Positions 1 through 6,134 of a stretch of DNA of 6,134 bases are shown piece by piece. The DNA is taken from the NCBI GenBank assembly GCA_001802655.1, contig MGZO01000055.1, positions 12,259-18,392 of the forward strand, in the 5' to 3' direction. Position 1 is the stretch's first letter, and every line of letters begins with the position of its first letter. A program made the translations under genes and the position numbers. The notes below the pieces were generated by a model. That model was not told the origin of the DNA. It saw only the letters and a list, made by a program, of their open reading frames with translations, and ran no database searches. Origin of the DNA: Hydrogenophilales bacterium RIFOXYD1_FULL_62_11. Its GTDB lineage: Bacteria > Pseudomonadota > Gammaproteobacteria > Burkholderiales > Thiobacillaceae.

Positions 1-1539
1 TCCGGCGCAGGGACTGCTGCCTCGCAGTCGCCAACGGGCGGCGAAATGTTCAACCTGTTTGAACAATTGGCCGGAGGAGGCGGCGGCATTGGCAGCGGCA
101 TTGGCAGCGGTATTGGCGGTGCAACAGGAGGCGGAACGGGCGGTCACGCCGGCGGCGGCGCAGCAGGGGGAGCCGGTCATTTCAGCCTGCTCGATTCGCT
201 CAGCCAGCTGCAACTCGGTGCCATGAAGCTGCCCGGTGGCGGCAGTTTCGAGTTGCCTTTGCTGGAAGCGGCCTCGATCCAGAACGTGCTGCGCAGCTTG
301 CAGCAAAGTCCCGTCATGCAATCCGCCAGCCCGCTCGACGCCGTGCTGGTGGATGCGGTCGCAATGCTGTTCGATGTGGTGTTCGACGAAGCGGCGATTC
401 CCGACCGCCTGAAAGCGCAAATCGCACGCCTGCAAATTCCGGTTCTGAAGGCGGCCATGCTGGACCGCAACTTCTTCTCGGAGCAAAACCATCCGGTGCG
501 ACGCATGCTGGATGCCATCGCCACGCTTTCCATCCACCTGCCCGACAACGAAGCGGGCAATGCCCGCCTGGATGCCATTTCGAACATCGTGAGCCGGGTG
601 CTCGACACCTTCGAGCAGGATATCGCCGTATTCGACGCTGCCGCCACTGAACTGGAGGAAATGGGCGCCATCCTCGAAGAAAGCCTGGAAGAAACCGTCG
701 ACGTTGGTCTGCAGGAAGACATCGCCCAGATCAAACAGGCCGAACGTGCCGAACTCGCGCCGGTCATCGTCCACGATTTCATCAACCGCGCGCTCAAAGA
801 CCAGCCGGTTGCAGAAGCCGTGCGCGAGTTCTTGCGGCGTGACTGGGCGCGCTTGCTCACGGCGGAATACATTGAGGAGGGTGAACAAGGCGCACATTTC
901 AGCAGTGCGATTGAAACCATGCGCGAGCTGGTTTGGAGCGTTCAATCCAAGGCCGACATGGATGCCCGGCTGATGCTGGTTCGCATCTTGCCGGGACTGT
1001 TGAAACGCCTGCGCGAAGGCACAGCCAAAATCAATTTTCCAGCCAAACTGGCCGACCGTTTCTACGCCACCCTGGTGATCCTGCACGCCAATGCAGTCCG
1101 TCCCAACACGCAGCCCGTTCCCCTGCCCGAGGCCACGCCTGCAGAACGCATCGAAGAAGTGGCAGCCGTCCAGCAACTCGAAGCTGAGGCCAGCGTGCCG
1201 GAGGCGCAAGCCGTGGCAGATGCCGAGCCGGAGCCGGCCGCCCCGGCGTTTGATGATCTTTTCAGCCTGCGTGCCCGCTCCCTCAACAAGGGCGACTGGG
1301 TGGAGTTTCATTACGAGGACGGTACCATCCGCTGGGCACGCCTTGGCTGGGTAAGCGGCGTCAAGAACACCTATCTGTTCTCTGACCAGGACGGCATGAA
1401 CAGCTTTTCCATCAGTCTGCAGCGCCTGGCCGACAAGCTGCGTAAAGGCGAGGCTGTACTGGTCGAGCGTAAATCCATCACCGAATCGGCCTTCGGCAAG
1501 CTCATGAATCTGTTCCGCCAGAAACTCAGCAGCGTCTGA
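1..1539 (+). CDS. DUF1631 family protein, C-terminal two-thirds (5' end outside the window)
   Basis: The frame is open from base 1 and ends at TGA 1537-1539. The first ATG, at 46, is probably internal: 15 sense codons precede it, and DUF1631 proteins as I recall them run to roughly 700-800 residues against 512 codons here. Visible parts in order are a low-complexity Gly-rich linker (about bases 73-178), a mostly helical body with an acidic stretch (about 600-760, many Glu/Asp), a Pro/Ala/Glu-rich linker (about 1110-1245), and a conserved C-terminal block from about 1249. That block contains GDWVEF, WARLGWVSG and YLFSDQDG followed by FSISLQRLADKLRKGEA, the pattern I associate with the DUF1631 C-terminus. 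No signal peptide or membrane segment is visible, so a cytoplasmic location is likely. The family has no settled function; older 'thymidine phosphorylase' labels on some members have no support here. It precedes mutY by 46 bases, with a hairpin between. Confidence 0.8.
   Translation, partial: SGAGTAASQSPTGGEMFNLFEQLAGGGGGIGSGIGSGIGGATGGGTGGHAGGGAAGGAGHFSLLDSLSQLQLGAMKLPGGGSFELPLLEAASIQNVLRSLQQSPVMQSASPLDAVLVDAVAMLFDVVFDEAAIPDRLKAQIARLQIPVLKAAMLDRNFFSEQNHPVRRMLDAIATLSIHLPDNEAGNARLDAISNIVSRVLDTFEQDIAVFDAAATELEEMGAILEESLEETVDVGLQEDIAQIKQAERAELAPVIVHDFINRALKDQPVAEAVREFLRRDWARLLTAEYIEEGEQGAHFSSAIETMRELVWSVQSKADMDARLMLVRILPGLLKRLREGTAKINFPAKLADRFYATLVILHANAVRPNTQPVPLPEATPAERIEEVAAVQQLEAEASVPEAQAVADAEPEPAAPAFDDLFSLRARSLNKGDWVEFHYEDGTIRWARLGWVSGVKNTYLFSDQDGMNSFSISLQRLADKLRKGEAVLVERKSITESAFGKLMNLFRQKLSSV
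85..120 (+). repeat. 12-bp in-frame tandem repeat coding Gly-Ile-Gly-Ser
   Basis: Two exact copies of GGCATTGGCAGC (85-96 and 97-108) are followed by a diverged third copy, GGTATTGGCGGT (109-120). The unit is a multiple of three, so changes in copy number would lengthen or shorten the Gly-rich linker of the DUF1631 protein without breaking the frame. Confidence 0.75.
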
Positions 1540-1547
1540 ACCATTCA

Positions 1548-1571
1548 ACCCACCCCGTGCATGGGGTGGGT
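1548..1571 (+). terminator. Strong inverted repeat after the DUF1631 gene, possible terminator
   Basis: ACCCACCCC (1548-1556) pairs perfectly with GGGGTGGGT (1563-1571). A G-U pair (1557 with 1562) can close a TGCA tetraloop, giving a GC-rich 9-10 bp stem beginning 9 bases after the stop codon. The following bases are GTTACCC, so a proper T-run is missing. It may act as a weak or Rho-assisted terminator, as a 3'-end stabiliser, or as a structure in the leader of mutY, whose start codon lies 15 bases further on. Confidence 0.45.
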
Positions 1572-1585
1572 GTTACCCTCCCCGT

Positions 1586-2638
1586 GTGAAATCCTTTGCT
1601 TCCCGCGTTATCCGCTGGCAACAGCGCCATGGCCGCCATGCCCTGCCCTGGCAAGCCAGTCGCGACCCTTACCGCATCTGGTTGTCTGAGATCATGTTGC
1701 AGCAGACCCAGGTTGCCACGGTCATCCCCTATTTCGAGCGTTTTATCGCGCGCTTCCCCAGCCTGCCCCAGCTGGCGGAGGCACACGAAGACGACGTCCT
1801 CACACTGTGGAGCGGGCTGGGCTATTACAGCCGCGCGCGCAATCTGCATACTGCAGCACGCATCATTGTCGCAAGTCACCCCGAAGGGTTTCCCGAAACG
1901 GCAGAGCAGATCGCCCAACTGCCGGGTGTCGGGCGTTCCACCGCAGCGGCGGTAGCGGCGCTGGCGTTCGGTCAGCATTGCGCCATCCTCGACGGCAACG
2001 TAAGACGCGTGCTGGCGCGCCATGGCGGAGTGACAGGCTGGCCGGGAGACAAAAAGGTTGAAGCCGAACTATGGCGCCTGGCGGAATCGCTTTTACCGCC
2101 TGACACACGCCACGGCACGGGCGCCATCGAGATCTACACCCAGGGCATGATGGATCTGGGCGCGCTTGTCTGTACCCGCAGCCAGCCTGCCTGCGCGACC
2201 TGCCCGCTCAATACCGACTGCATCGCCCACACCCAGCAACGCACAACCGAACTGCCTGCACCGCGTCCCAAAAAGCCCCTGCCCGAAAGGCAGATACAGA
2301 TGCTGTTACTGCTCGACCGGGGTGAACTGCTGCTGGAAAAGCGCCCGGCGCGGGGCATCTGGGGCGGCATGTGGAGCCTGCCCGAACTCCCCATCGACCA
2401 TGACCCGGCCCGGCATTGCCATGTGCATTTCGGCTTCACCCCCCTATCGCAGCAGGCCTTGCCCAGACTGAGCCACAGCTTCACCCATTTCAAACTGCAC
2501 ATCCAGCCTGTTCAACTTCATCTGGCACCCCGCCTTTCGACGCCGGCAGGTCAAATCTGGCTGTCACCAACAGATGCGCTGGGCGCTGCCCTGCCCACCC
2601 CCATCCGCAAGCTCGTGGCACAACTTAAAAGTGATTGA
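1586..2638 (+). CDS. mutY: Adenine DNA glycosylase MutY
   Basis: MutY removes adenine mispaired with 8-oxoguanine (and with G) in base-excision repair, preventing G:C to T:A transversions. The 350-residue product matches the usual length. Visible are the N-terminal HGRHALPWQ motif (15-23), WLSEIMLQQTQV (32-43) with catalytic Glu35, the helix-hairpin-helix LPGVGRSTAA (112-121), LDGNVRRVLAR (135-145) with catalytic Asp136, and the 4Fe-4S ligands Cys196, 203, 206 and 212 spaced C-x6-C-x2-C-x5-C. A C-terminal NUDIX-like domain from about 234 includes EKRPARGIWGGMWSLPE and FTH at 299-301, where E. coli has the 8-oxoG-reading FSH. GTG 1586 is the only ATG, GTG or TTG start in this frame between the upstream in-frame stop (1505) and the conserved N-terminus; no clear Shine-Dalgarno precedes it. 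It may be co-transcribed with the DUF1631 gene by read-through. Confidence 0.97.
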   Translation: MKSFASRVIRWQQRHGRHALPWQASRDPYRIWLSEIMLQQTQVATVIPYFERFIARFPSLPQLAEAHEDDVLTLWSGLGYYSRARNLHTAARIIVASHPEGFPETAEQIAQLPGVGRSTAAAVAALAFGQHCAILDGNVRRVLARHGGVTGWPGDKKVEAELWRLAESLLPPDTRHGTGAIEIYTQGMMDLGALVCTRSQPACATCPLNTDCIAHTQQRTTELPAPRPKKPLPERQIQMLLLLDRGELLLEKRPARGIWGGMWSLPELPIDHDPARHCHVHFGFTPLSQQALPRLSHSFTHFKLHIQPVQLHLAPRLSTPAGQIWLSPTDALGAALPTPIRKLVAQLKSD

Positions 2639-2642
2639 CTGC

Positions 2643-2660
2643 CGCGCACCGCGCGTTTCT
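2643..2660 (+). terminator. Possible weak intrinsic terminator after mutY
   Basis: CGCGC (2643-2647) and GCGCG (2651-2655) form a five-pair all-GC stem with an ACC loop, followed directly by TTTCT. It lies 4 bases past the mutY stop and just upstream of a promoter candidate, where a terminator would be expected. The stem and T-run are both short, so the call is tentative. Confidence 0.35.
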
Positions 2661-2669
2661 CCGGCTCCA

Positions 2670-2680
2670 TGCTATAAAAT
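2670..2680 (+). promoter_or_regulatory. Extended -10 promoter candidate for the downstream three-gene operon
   Basis: TGC followed by TATAAA (2670-2678) matches the extended -10 form TGn-TATAAT with one change in the hexamer, in an otherwise GC-rich gap. No good -35 is seen at the usual distance (2650-2655 reads CGCGCG), which extended -10 promoters can tolerate. A start near 2685 would give a leader of about 28 bases before GTG 2713. Confidence 0.45.
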
Positions 2681-2712
2681 CGCCAAGCTCATCATCCACC
2701 CATTCCCTGCTC

Positions 2713-3147
2713 GTGACCCTTCGAAGTGCAACCTGCTGGCTTTCCGGATTGGCCATGCTGGCCAGTTCGACGCTGGCCATGGCCGATATCATTGTTAACC
2801 CCAGCGTCAACGTTCGCAGCATCAGTGCAGCCAGCTTGCGCAACATTTACACCCTACGTCAGACCAGCTGGCCTGGCGGTCAGACCATCGTCGTGTTTGT
2901 ACTGCCCGACAACGACCCTGCGCACGAAGCCTTCACCAAGGAAAAGCTCGGCCTTTATCCCTACCGACTGCGCCAGATCTGGGATCGTCTCAGTTACAGC
3001 GGAATGGCCCGCGCGCCAATAGAAGTCAAAGATGAAAACGAGCTTCGTGCCCGAGTACGCGCCACGCCCGGGGCAATCGGATACCTAAACAAGGACGCAG
3101 GTAAGGACACACGCCATGATGGCATCAAGACAATCACGCTGGAGTAG
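2713..3147 (+). CDS. Small periplasmic PstS-like (phosphate-binding-protein-like) protein
   Basis: The 144-residue product has a signal peptide of about 24 residues: Arg4, then a hydrophobic stretch ending in LAMA, with likely cleavage before Asp25. The mature part has features of PBP-like / PstS-like domains: NPSVNVRSISAASLRNIY (29-46), where the residue after the signal begins strand-helix structure, an IWDRLSYSGMARAP segment (89-102) resembling the W-x-R-x-x-F-S/T-G region of PstS relatives, and TPGAIGYL (118-125), a hallmark of these proteins. It is about half the size of a transport PstS and no permease or ATPase gene follows, so a sensory or scavenging role is more likely than classical uptake. 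GTG 2713 was chosen because it gives a normal signal peptide; a TTG at 2635 would add an unlike N-terminus upstream of the promoter. No clear Shine-Dalgarno precedes it. The ligand cannot be read from sequence. Confidence 0.8.
   Translation: MTLRSATCWLSGLAMLASSTLAMADIIVNPSVNVRSISAASLRNIYTLRQTSWPGGQTIVVFVLPDNDPAHEAFTKEKLGLYPYRLRQIWDRLSYSGMARAPIEVKDENELRARVRATPGAIGYLNKDAGKDTRHDGIKTITLE
3103..3107 (+). promoter_or_regulatory. Shine-Dalgarno of the porin-like gene, inside the preceding gene
   Basis: AAGGA at 3103-3107, within GTAAGGAC, lies 8 bases before ATG 3116 and still inside the PstS-like gene. It favours ATG 3116 over the adjacent ATG 3119 and explains how a gene overlapping its neighbour by 32 bases can be started independently. 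Confidence 0.65.
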
Positions 3148-4312
3148 CCTGCTGCTGGCCGGCTTGCTGGGCGCCTCGAACGCTGGCGCAGACGGTTTCA
3201 CCGACACGCGCTACCGCATCCAGGGTTTTGCCGCGCAGACCCTGATCAGCAGCACCAACAACAACTTTCTAGGCGACAGCCGCGATTCCATCAGCACCGA
3301 TTTCACCGAGCTTGGACTCCATGGTTTCTGGCTACCCCTCGATTCCTTGCAACTATCCGGCCAGGTTTTGTATCGCCGGGCGGGTGAAAGCGATCAGGAT
3401 GGCCTGCGGCTGGATTACGCGCAGGCCGACTGGCGGTTTTACCAGGACGATTCCACCCAGCTTGGCGTCAAGCTCGGCAAGGTCAAGATTCCCTACGGCC
3501 TGTATAACGAAACGCGCGACGTGCCCTTTACCCGCCCCAGCATCCTGTTGCCGCAGGCAATCTACCTGGACACCTCGCGTAGCGTGCTGATCGCTGCACC
3601 CGGTGCGATTTTTCATGGCAGCACGGTCAACACATACGGCAACTTCGACGTCACCCTGGGTTGGGCGCGCCCTGACTTTGACAGTGAAGCGGTCGAAGAC
3701 GTGTTTCTGGGCAGCAATCAACCCGGCAATCTGGATGGCACCTCGGCTTTCAGCACCAGCCTGCGCTGGGATACGCCAACCGATACCACGTTCATGCTGA
3801 CCTACATCGACGCCAAAGCCGACTATGCGCCTGCCCGTGTGGATTATCTGGCCCCAGGCTCGATACGGGTCCGCAATCTGCTTGCCTCCGTCCAGCAACG
3901 ATTCGACACCGTCACGCTCACCGCTGAATATAACGAACCCCGTAACAGTCGCTCCGGTCTTGGCGCAGTGCTGCCAGATGCGGTCCGCGACTCACTCTCT
4001 TATTACCTTCAAGCAGAATGGCGCTTTCACCCCGAATGGGAACTGGTCGTGCGCAATGAAATCAACCATCGCGACAAAGACGATAAAGACGGCACGCAGC
4101 TTCAAGCCGCAAGGGGTTTGCCGGCACATTTGCTGTACACCGACGACTGGGTGGTTGGTTTGCGCTGGGATGTCACCCCCAACCTGATGCTGCGAGCAGA
4201 GTACCATCACGTCAACGGCACCAGCGGATTGCCGGGGCCAGACAATCCGAATATTTTTGCGACCGAGCAGCGCTGGAACATGGGCTTGCTGCAAGCGGCC
4301 TACCGCTTCTAA
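3116..4312 (+). CDS. Porin-like outer-membrane beta-barrel protein
   Basis: The 398-residue product has a signal peptide (Arg5 and Arg8, hydrophobic SSLLLAGLLGASNAGA, likely cleavage after Ala25) and a mature part of alternating polar/hydrophobic strands rich in Trp, Tyr and Phe. It ends in GLLQAAYRF, with the C-terminal Phe typical of proteins inserted by the BAM complex. Strand-like segments include LQLSGQVLYRR, WELVVRNEINHR and LMLRAEYHHVNG. A conserved-looking block at 125-141 (IPYGLYNETRDVPFTRP) could form an inward loop or constriction. I do not recognise a characterised family or substrate; the position behind a PstS-like gene suggests an anion or small-solute channel, which is inference. 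The start overlaps the upstream gene by 32 bases; the stop lies 4 bases before the GGDEF gene, so the three are probably one operon. Confidence 0.8.
   Translation: MMASRQSRWSSLLLAGLLGASNAGADGFTDTRYRIQGFAAQTLISSTNNNFLGDSRDSISTDFTELGLHGFWLPLDSLQLSGQVLYRRAGESDQDGLRLDYAQADWRFYQDDSTQLGVKLGKVKIPYGLYNETRDVPFTRPSILLPQAIYLDTSRSVLIAAPGAIFHGSTVNTYGNFDVTLGWARPDFDSEAVEDVFLGSNQPGNLDGTSAFSTSLRWDTPTDTTFMLTYIDAKADYAPARVDYLAPGSIRVRNLLASVQQRFDTVTLTAEYNEPRNSRSGLGAVLPDAVRDSLSYYLQAEWRFHPEWELVVRNEINHRDKDDKDGTQLQAARGLPAHLLYTDDWVVGLRWDVTPNLMLRAEYHHVNGTSGLPGPDNPNIFATEQRWNMGLLQAAYRF
4284..4308 (+). promoter_or_regulatory. Two mutually exclusive short hairpins before the GGDEF gene start
   Basis: AAGCGG (4293-4298) pairs with CCGCTT (4303-4308) around a CCTA loop, ending 8 bases before ATG 4317. 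GCTTG (4284-4288) can instead pair with CAAGC (4292-4296). The two stems share bases 4293-4296, so only one can form at a time. They cover the region where a Shine-Dalgarno should be, and none is evident. Chance is possible because both stems are short and lie in coding sequence. Confidence 0.25.
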
Positions 4313-4316
4313 CCCC

Positions 4317-6134
4317 ATGTTCATGCCTGACTTCATCAGCCTGAAATGGAAGCTGCTGCTGCCGCTCACGCTCGCCATGGCCGCCGGCACCATCACGCTG
4401 ACCTGGGTCAACGACACCAACCTGCGTCACACCGTTGAACAGACCCGGCGTGACGATGCCCTGCGCAACGAAGCGCTGCTGCGCTTCCTGGTTCAGCAAA
4501 ATGAACGGCAACTGCTGGATGCTGGTTCAGCGCTGGCCGATTTTCTGGTCATAGGCAGCAGTGATGTGCTCGGGCTCGAATCGGCTGCTTTTCTGCAACC
4601 CTACTGGGGTCAACTCAGCCTGAACCAGGGGTTTCAAAGCCTGCGTTTATACGATGCGGATCAGCAATTGATCATCGGCTTTGGCAACGCGGCCACCTCA
4701 GACGAGCGGATTCGCAGCAAGCTTGGCAAAGTACTGGCCGAAGAGCGCCCTGTCAGCGTGCTGCATTGCGTGCAAACCTGCCAGTTCGTCGGCATGGTGC
4801 CAGTATTGCATCGGGGCATCACCATCGGCGCGGTCGTGGTGAGCATGGACCTATCCGGTTTGCTGAGCGCATTCAAGCAAAGCAGCGGACGCGACCTGGC
4901 CATCGCAATAGATGAAGCCGCAACGATTCTCCTGCTGACCACCACGGCACCTGCGCTTATACCCCAGTTCGACTCGCTTGATTTCACCCCCTATCCGCAG
5001 CTTGAGCGCATCGAATCCGCGCTCAGTCACAGCGACAAAAAAACCTATGAATGGCAAAAACTGCGGCCGCTTGCGGCTGCACCCAATACGCCGCTTTTCA
5101 TCGCGCGCAAGGATGTCACCGCAGACGAGCAGGCGATCAAAAGCATATTCCTGAGCAATCTGATTACCGGTCTCGGCGTTTTCATACTGGCCGAGCTCAT
5201 GCTGTTGCTGGCACTCATCTGGTTCATGCGCCGCATGAACCGGGTCAGCTCCTGTCTGCCCCTGCTCGGCCAGGGCAACTGGCAGCAGGTTCGCCAATAT
5301 CTGCGGATCCCGGACAAATCGCCGCGCGACGAAATCTCCGTGCTGAAAGACGCCGCGCTCGCGCTGGCCGGTCAGCTTGAAACCCTCGATACCGAGACGC
5401 GCAATCAACAAAACGACCTCGGTAAACTGGTGGACACCCTGTCGCACGAGCGCGACTTCATTACCGGTCTGCTCGACACCGCCCAGGCGTTGATCCTGAC
5501 ACAGGACCAGCGTGGCGTGATCCGCATGGCCAATCATTACTCCAAAAGCCTCACCGGCCTGACTGAAAACCAGCTCGTCGGGCAAGACTACTTCGAACTG
5601 ATGATTGCCCAGCAGGAGCGGCAGGAATGGCGCGCGCGCCTGTTGACCCATTTCAGCCGCGACCCGGCGCCGCTTCGATTCGAGGCGCCTCTGGTCACGG
5701 CAAGCGGCCTGCGCAACATTACCTGGGTGCACTCGCTGATCGGCCAGACCAGCGGCAGTGACCCGCTCATCCTGTCGGTTGGACTGGACCTGACCGAACT
5801 TAAAAGCGCGCAAGCCCGCGCCAGCTATCTGTCGGATTACGACACCCTGACCGGCCTCTACAACCGCCAGGGCTTTCAGCGTCGACTGACCCAGATCCTG
5901 CTCGCTGCACAGGGCGGCTCACTGTTGCTAATCGACCTCGACGACTTCAAGGCCATCAACGATCTGGCCGGCCACAGTGCGGGGGATAGCGTGATCCAGC
6001 ACATGGCCGAACGACTGCGCGAACTCAAGCCCGAACCGCGTCTGGCGGCGCGTCTCGGCGGCGATGAATTCGCCCTGTTTTTTGACCTCATGCCCGATGC
6101 CTCTTTGCTGCAGACGGCTCGCCTGCTGTGCAAG
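4317..6134 (+). CDS. Membrane-bound sensor diguanylate cyclase (periplasmic sensor, PAS, GGDEF), 3' end outside the window
   Basis: The frame is open from ATG 4317 to the last base (606 codons). It likely makes c-di-GMP from two GTP at the inner membrane. Domains in order: transmembrane helix 1 (about 12-31), a periplasmic sensory region (32-276, Cache-like, with C151-x3-C155-Q), transmembrane helix 2 (about 277-303), a HAMP-like linker with DEISVLKDAA (from 338), a coiled-coil stretch to about 378, a PAS domain (about 379-497, with LTGLTENQLVGQDYF), and a GGDEF domain from about 505. The last shows DYDTLTGLYNR (Asp509 within it), IDLDDFKAIND (539-549, metal ligand Asp540), GHSAGD (552-557) and intact GGDEF (581-585). 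The position where an inhibitory RxxD I-site would lie reads PEPR, so it is absent. ATG 4323 is an alternative start. It begins 4 bases after the porin-like gene with no clear Shine-Dalgarno, suggesting translational coupling. An EAL domain may follow beyond the window. Confidence 0.92.
   Translation, partial: MFMPDFISLKWKLLLPLTLAMAAGTITLTWVNDTNLRHTVEQTRRDDALRNEALLRFLVQQNERQLLDAGSALADFLVIGSSDVLGLESAAFLQPYWGQLSLNQGFQSLRLYDADQQLIIGFGNAATSDERIRSKLGKVLAEERPVSVLHCVQTCQFVGMVPVLHRGITIGAVVVSMDLSGLLSAFKQSSGRDLAIAIDEAATILLLTTTAPALIPQFDSLDFTPYPQLERIESALSHSDKKTYEWQKLRPLAAAPNTPLFIARKDVTADEQAIKSIFLSNLITGLGVFILAELMLLLALIWFMRRMNRVSSCLPLLGQGNWQQVRQYLRIPDKSPRDEISVLKDAALALAGQLETLDTETRNQQNDLGKLVDTLSHERDFITGLLDTAQALILTQDQRGVIRMANHYSKSLTGLTENQLVGQDYFELMIAQQERQEWRARLLTHFSRDPAPLRFEAPLVTASGLRNITWVHSLIGQTSGSDPLILSVGLDLTELKSAQARASYLSDYDTLTGLYNRQGFQRRLTQILLAAQGGSLLLIDLDDFKAINDLAGHSAGDSVIQHMAERLRELKPEPRLAARLGGDEFALFFDLMPDASLLQTARLLCK

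Noticed and set aside
46..48. ATG 46 as the true start of the DUF1631 gene
   Set aside because: The frame stays open to base 1 and the protein would be well short of the family's usual length, so an internal Met is more likely.
177..920. A 247-codon open frame on the minus strand inside the DUF1631 gene
   Set aside because: It is Ser/Arg/Ala-rich low complexity, has no recognisable motif, and is antisense to a gene with family-level similarity.
2635..2640. TTGACT as a -35 element
   Set aside because: It is 32 bases from the TATAAA hexamer, far beyond the usual 16-18, and nothing -10-like lies at the proper distance.
2635..2712. TTG 2635 as start of the PstS-like gene, overlapping the mutY stop
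   Set aside because: It would add 26 residues unlike a signal peptide and lies upstream of the likely promoter, whereas GTG 2713 gives a normal secretion signal.
3353..3898. A 181-codon open frame on the minus strand inside the porin-like gene
   Set aside because: It has no signal peptide or domain, and the sense strand encodes a complete secreted barrel with a proper C-terminal signal.
4851..5813. A 320-codon open frame on the minus strand across the GGDEF gene
   Set aside because: It lies entirely within the sensor/PAS coding region, has a Gln/Arg/Gly-rich composition without domains, and is explained by codon bias of the GC-rich sense gene.

Overview
This GC-rich window carries five genes, all on the + strand and closely packed. 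The mixture (a DUF1631-family protein, MutY, a small PstS-like periplasmic protein, a Gram-negative outer-membrane barrel and a membrane-bound GGDEF protein) points to a proteobacterium. A betaproteobacterium is my best guess, because DUF1631 proteins are commonest there and in gammaproteobacteria, but the lineage is an inference. I see no mobile element, phage gene, CRISPR array, tRNA or rRNA, and no gene-free stretch longer than about 75 bases.

Left part (1-2638). The window opens inside a DUF1631 gene whose reading frame is already open at base 1. It carries a glycine-rich linker built partly from a 12-bp tandem repeat. A strong inverted repeat follows its stop codon. Next comes mutY, which encodes the adenine DNA glycosylase that removes A mispaired with 8-oxoguanine. 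Its length is standard, and the catalytic residues, iron-sulfur cysteines and C-terminal 8-oxoG-recognition domain are all recognisable. A short GC hairpin plus T-run lies just after mutY and may end that transcript.

Right part (2670-6134). An extended -10 promoter candidate sits just downstream of mutY and appears to start a new operon of three genes. They are a small secreted periplasmic-binding-protein-like (PstS-like) protein, an outer-membrane beta-barrel (porin-like) whose start lies inside the previous gene, and a large inner-membrane sensor starting 4 bases after the barrel's stop. That sensor has a transmembrane helix, a periplasmic sensory region, a second transmembrane helix, a HAMP-like/coiled-coil linker, a PAS domain and a GGDEF diguanylate cyclase domain. 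It runs off the right edge, so its C-terminus is unknown and an EAL domain could follow.

The tight packing of the three genes suggests a cell-envelope sensing unit. A solute could enter through the barrel, be bound by the small periplasmic protein, and be read by the periplasmic domain of the GGDEF protein to change c-di-GMP. The nearest known parallel is NspS/MbaA of Vibrio cholerae, where a periplasmic binding protein controls a membrane c-di-GMP enzyme. The link here is an inference from gene order and domain content, and is the most interesting item in the window.
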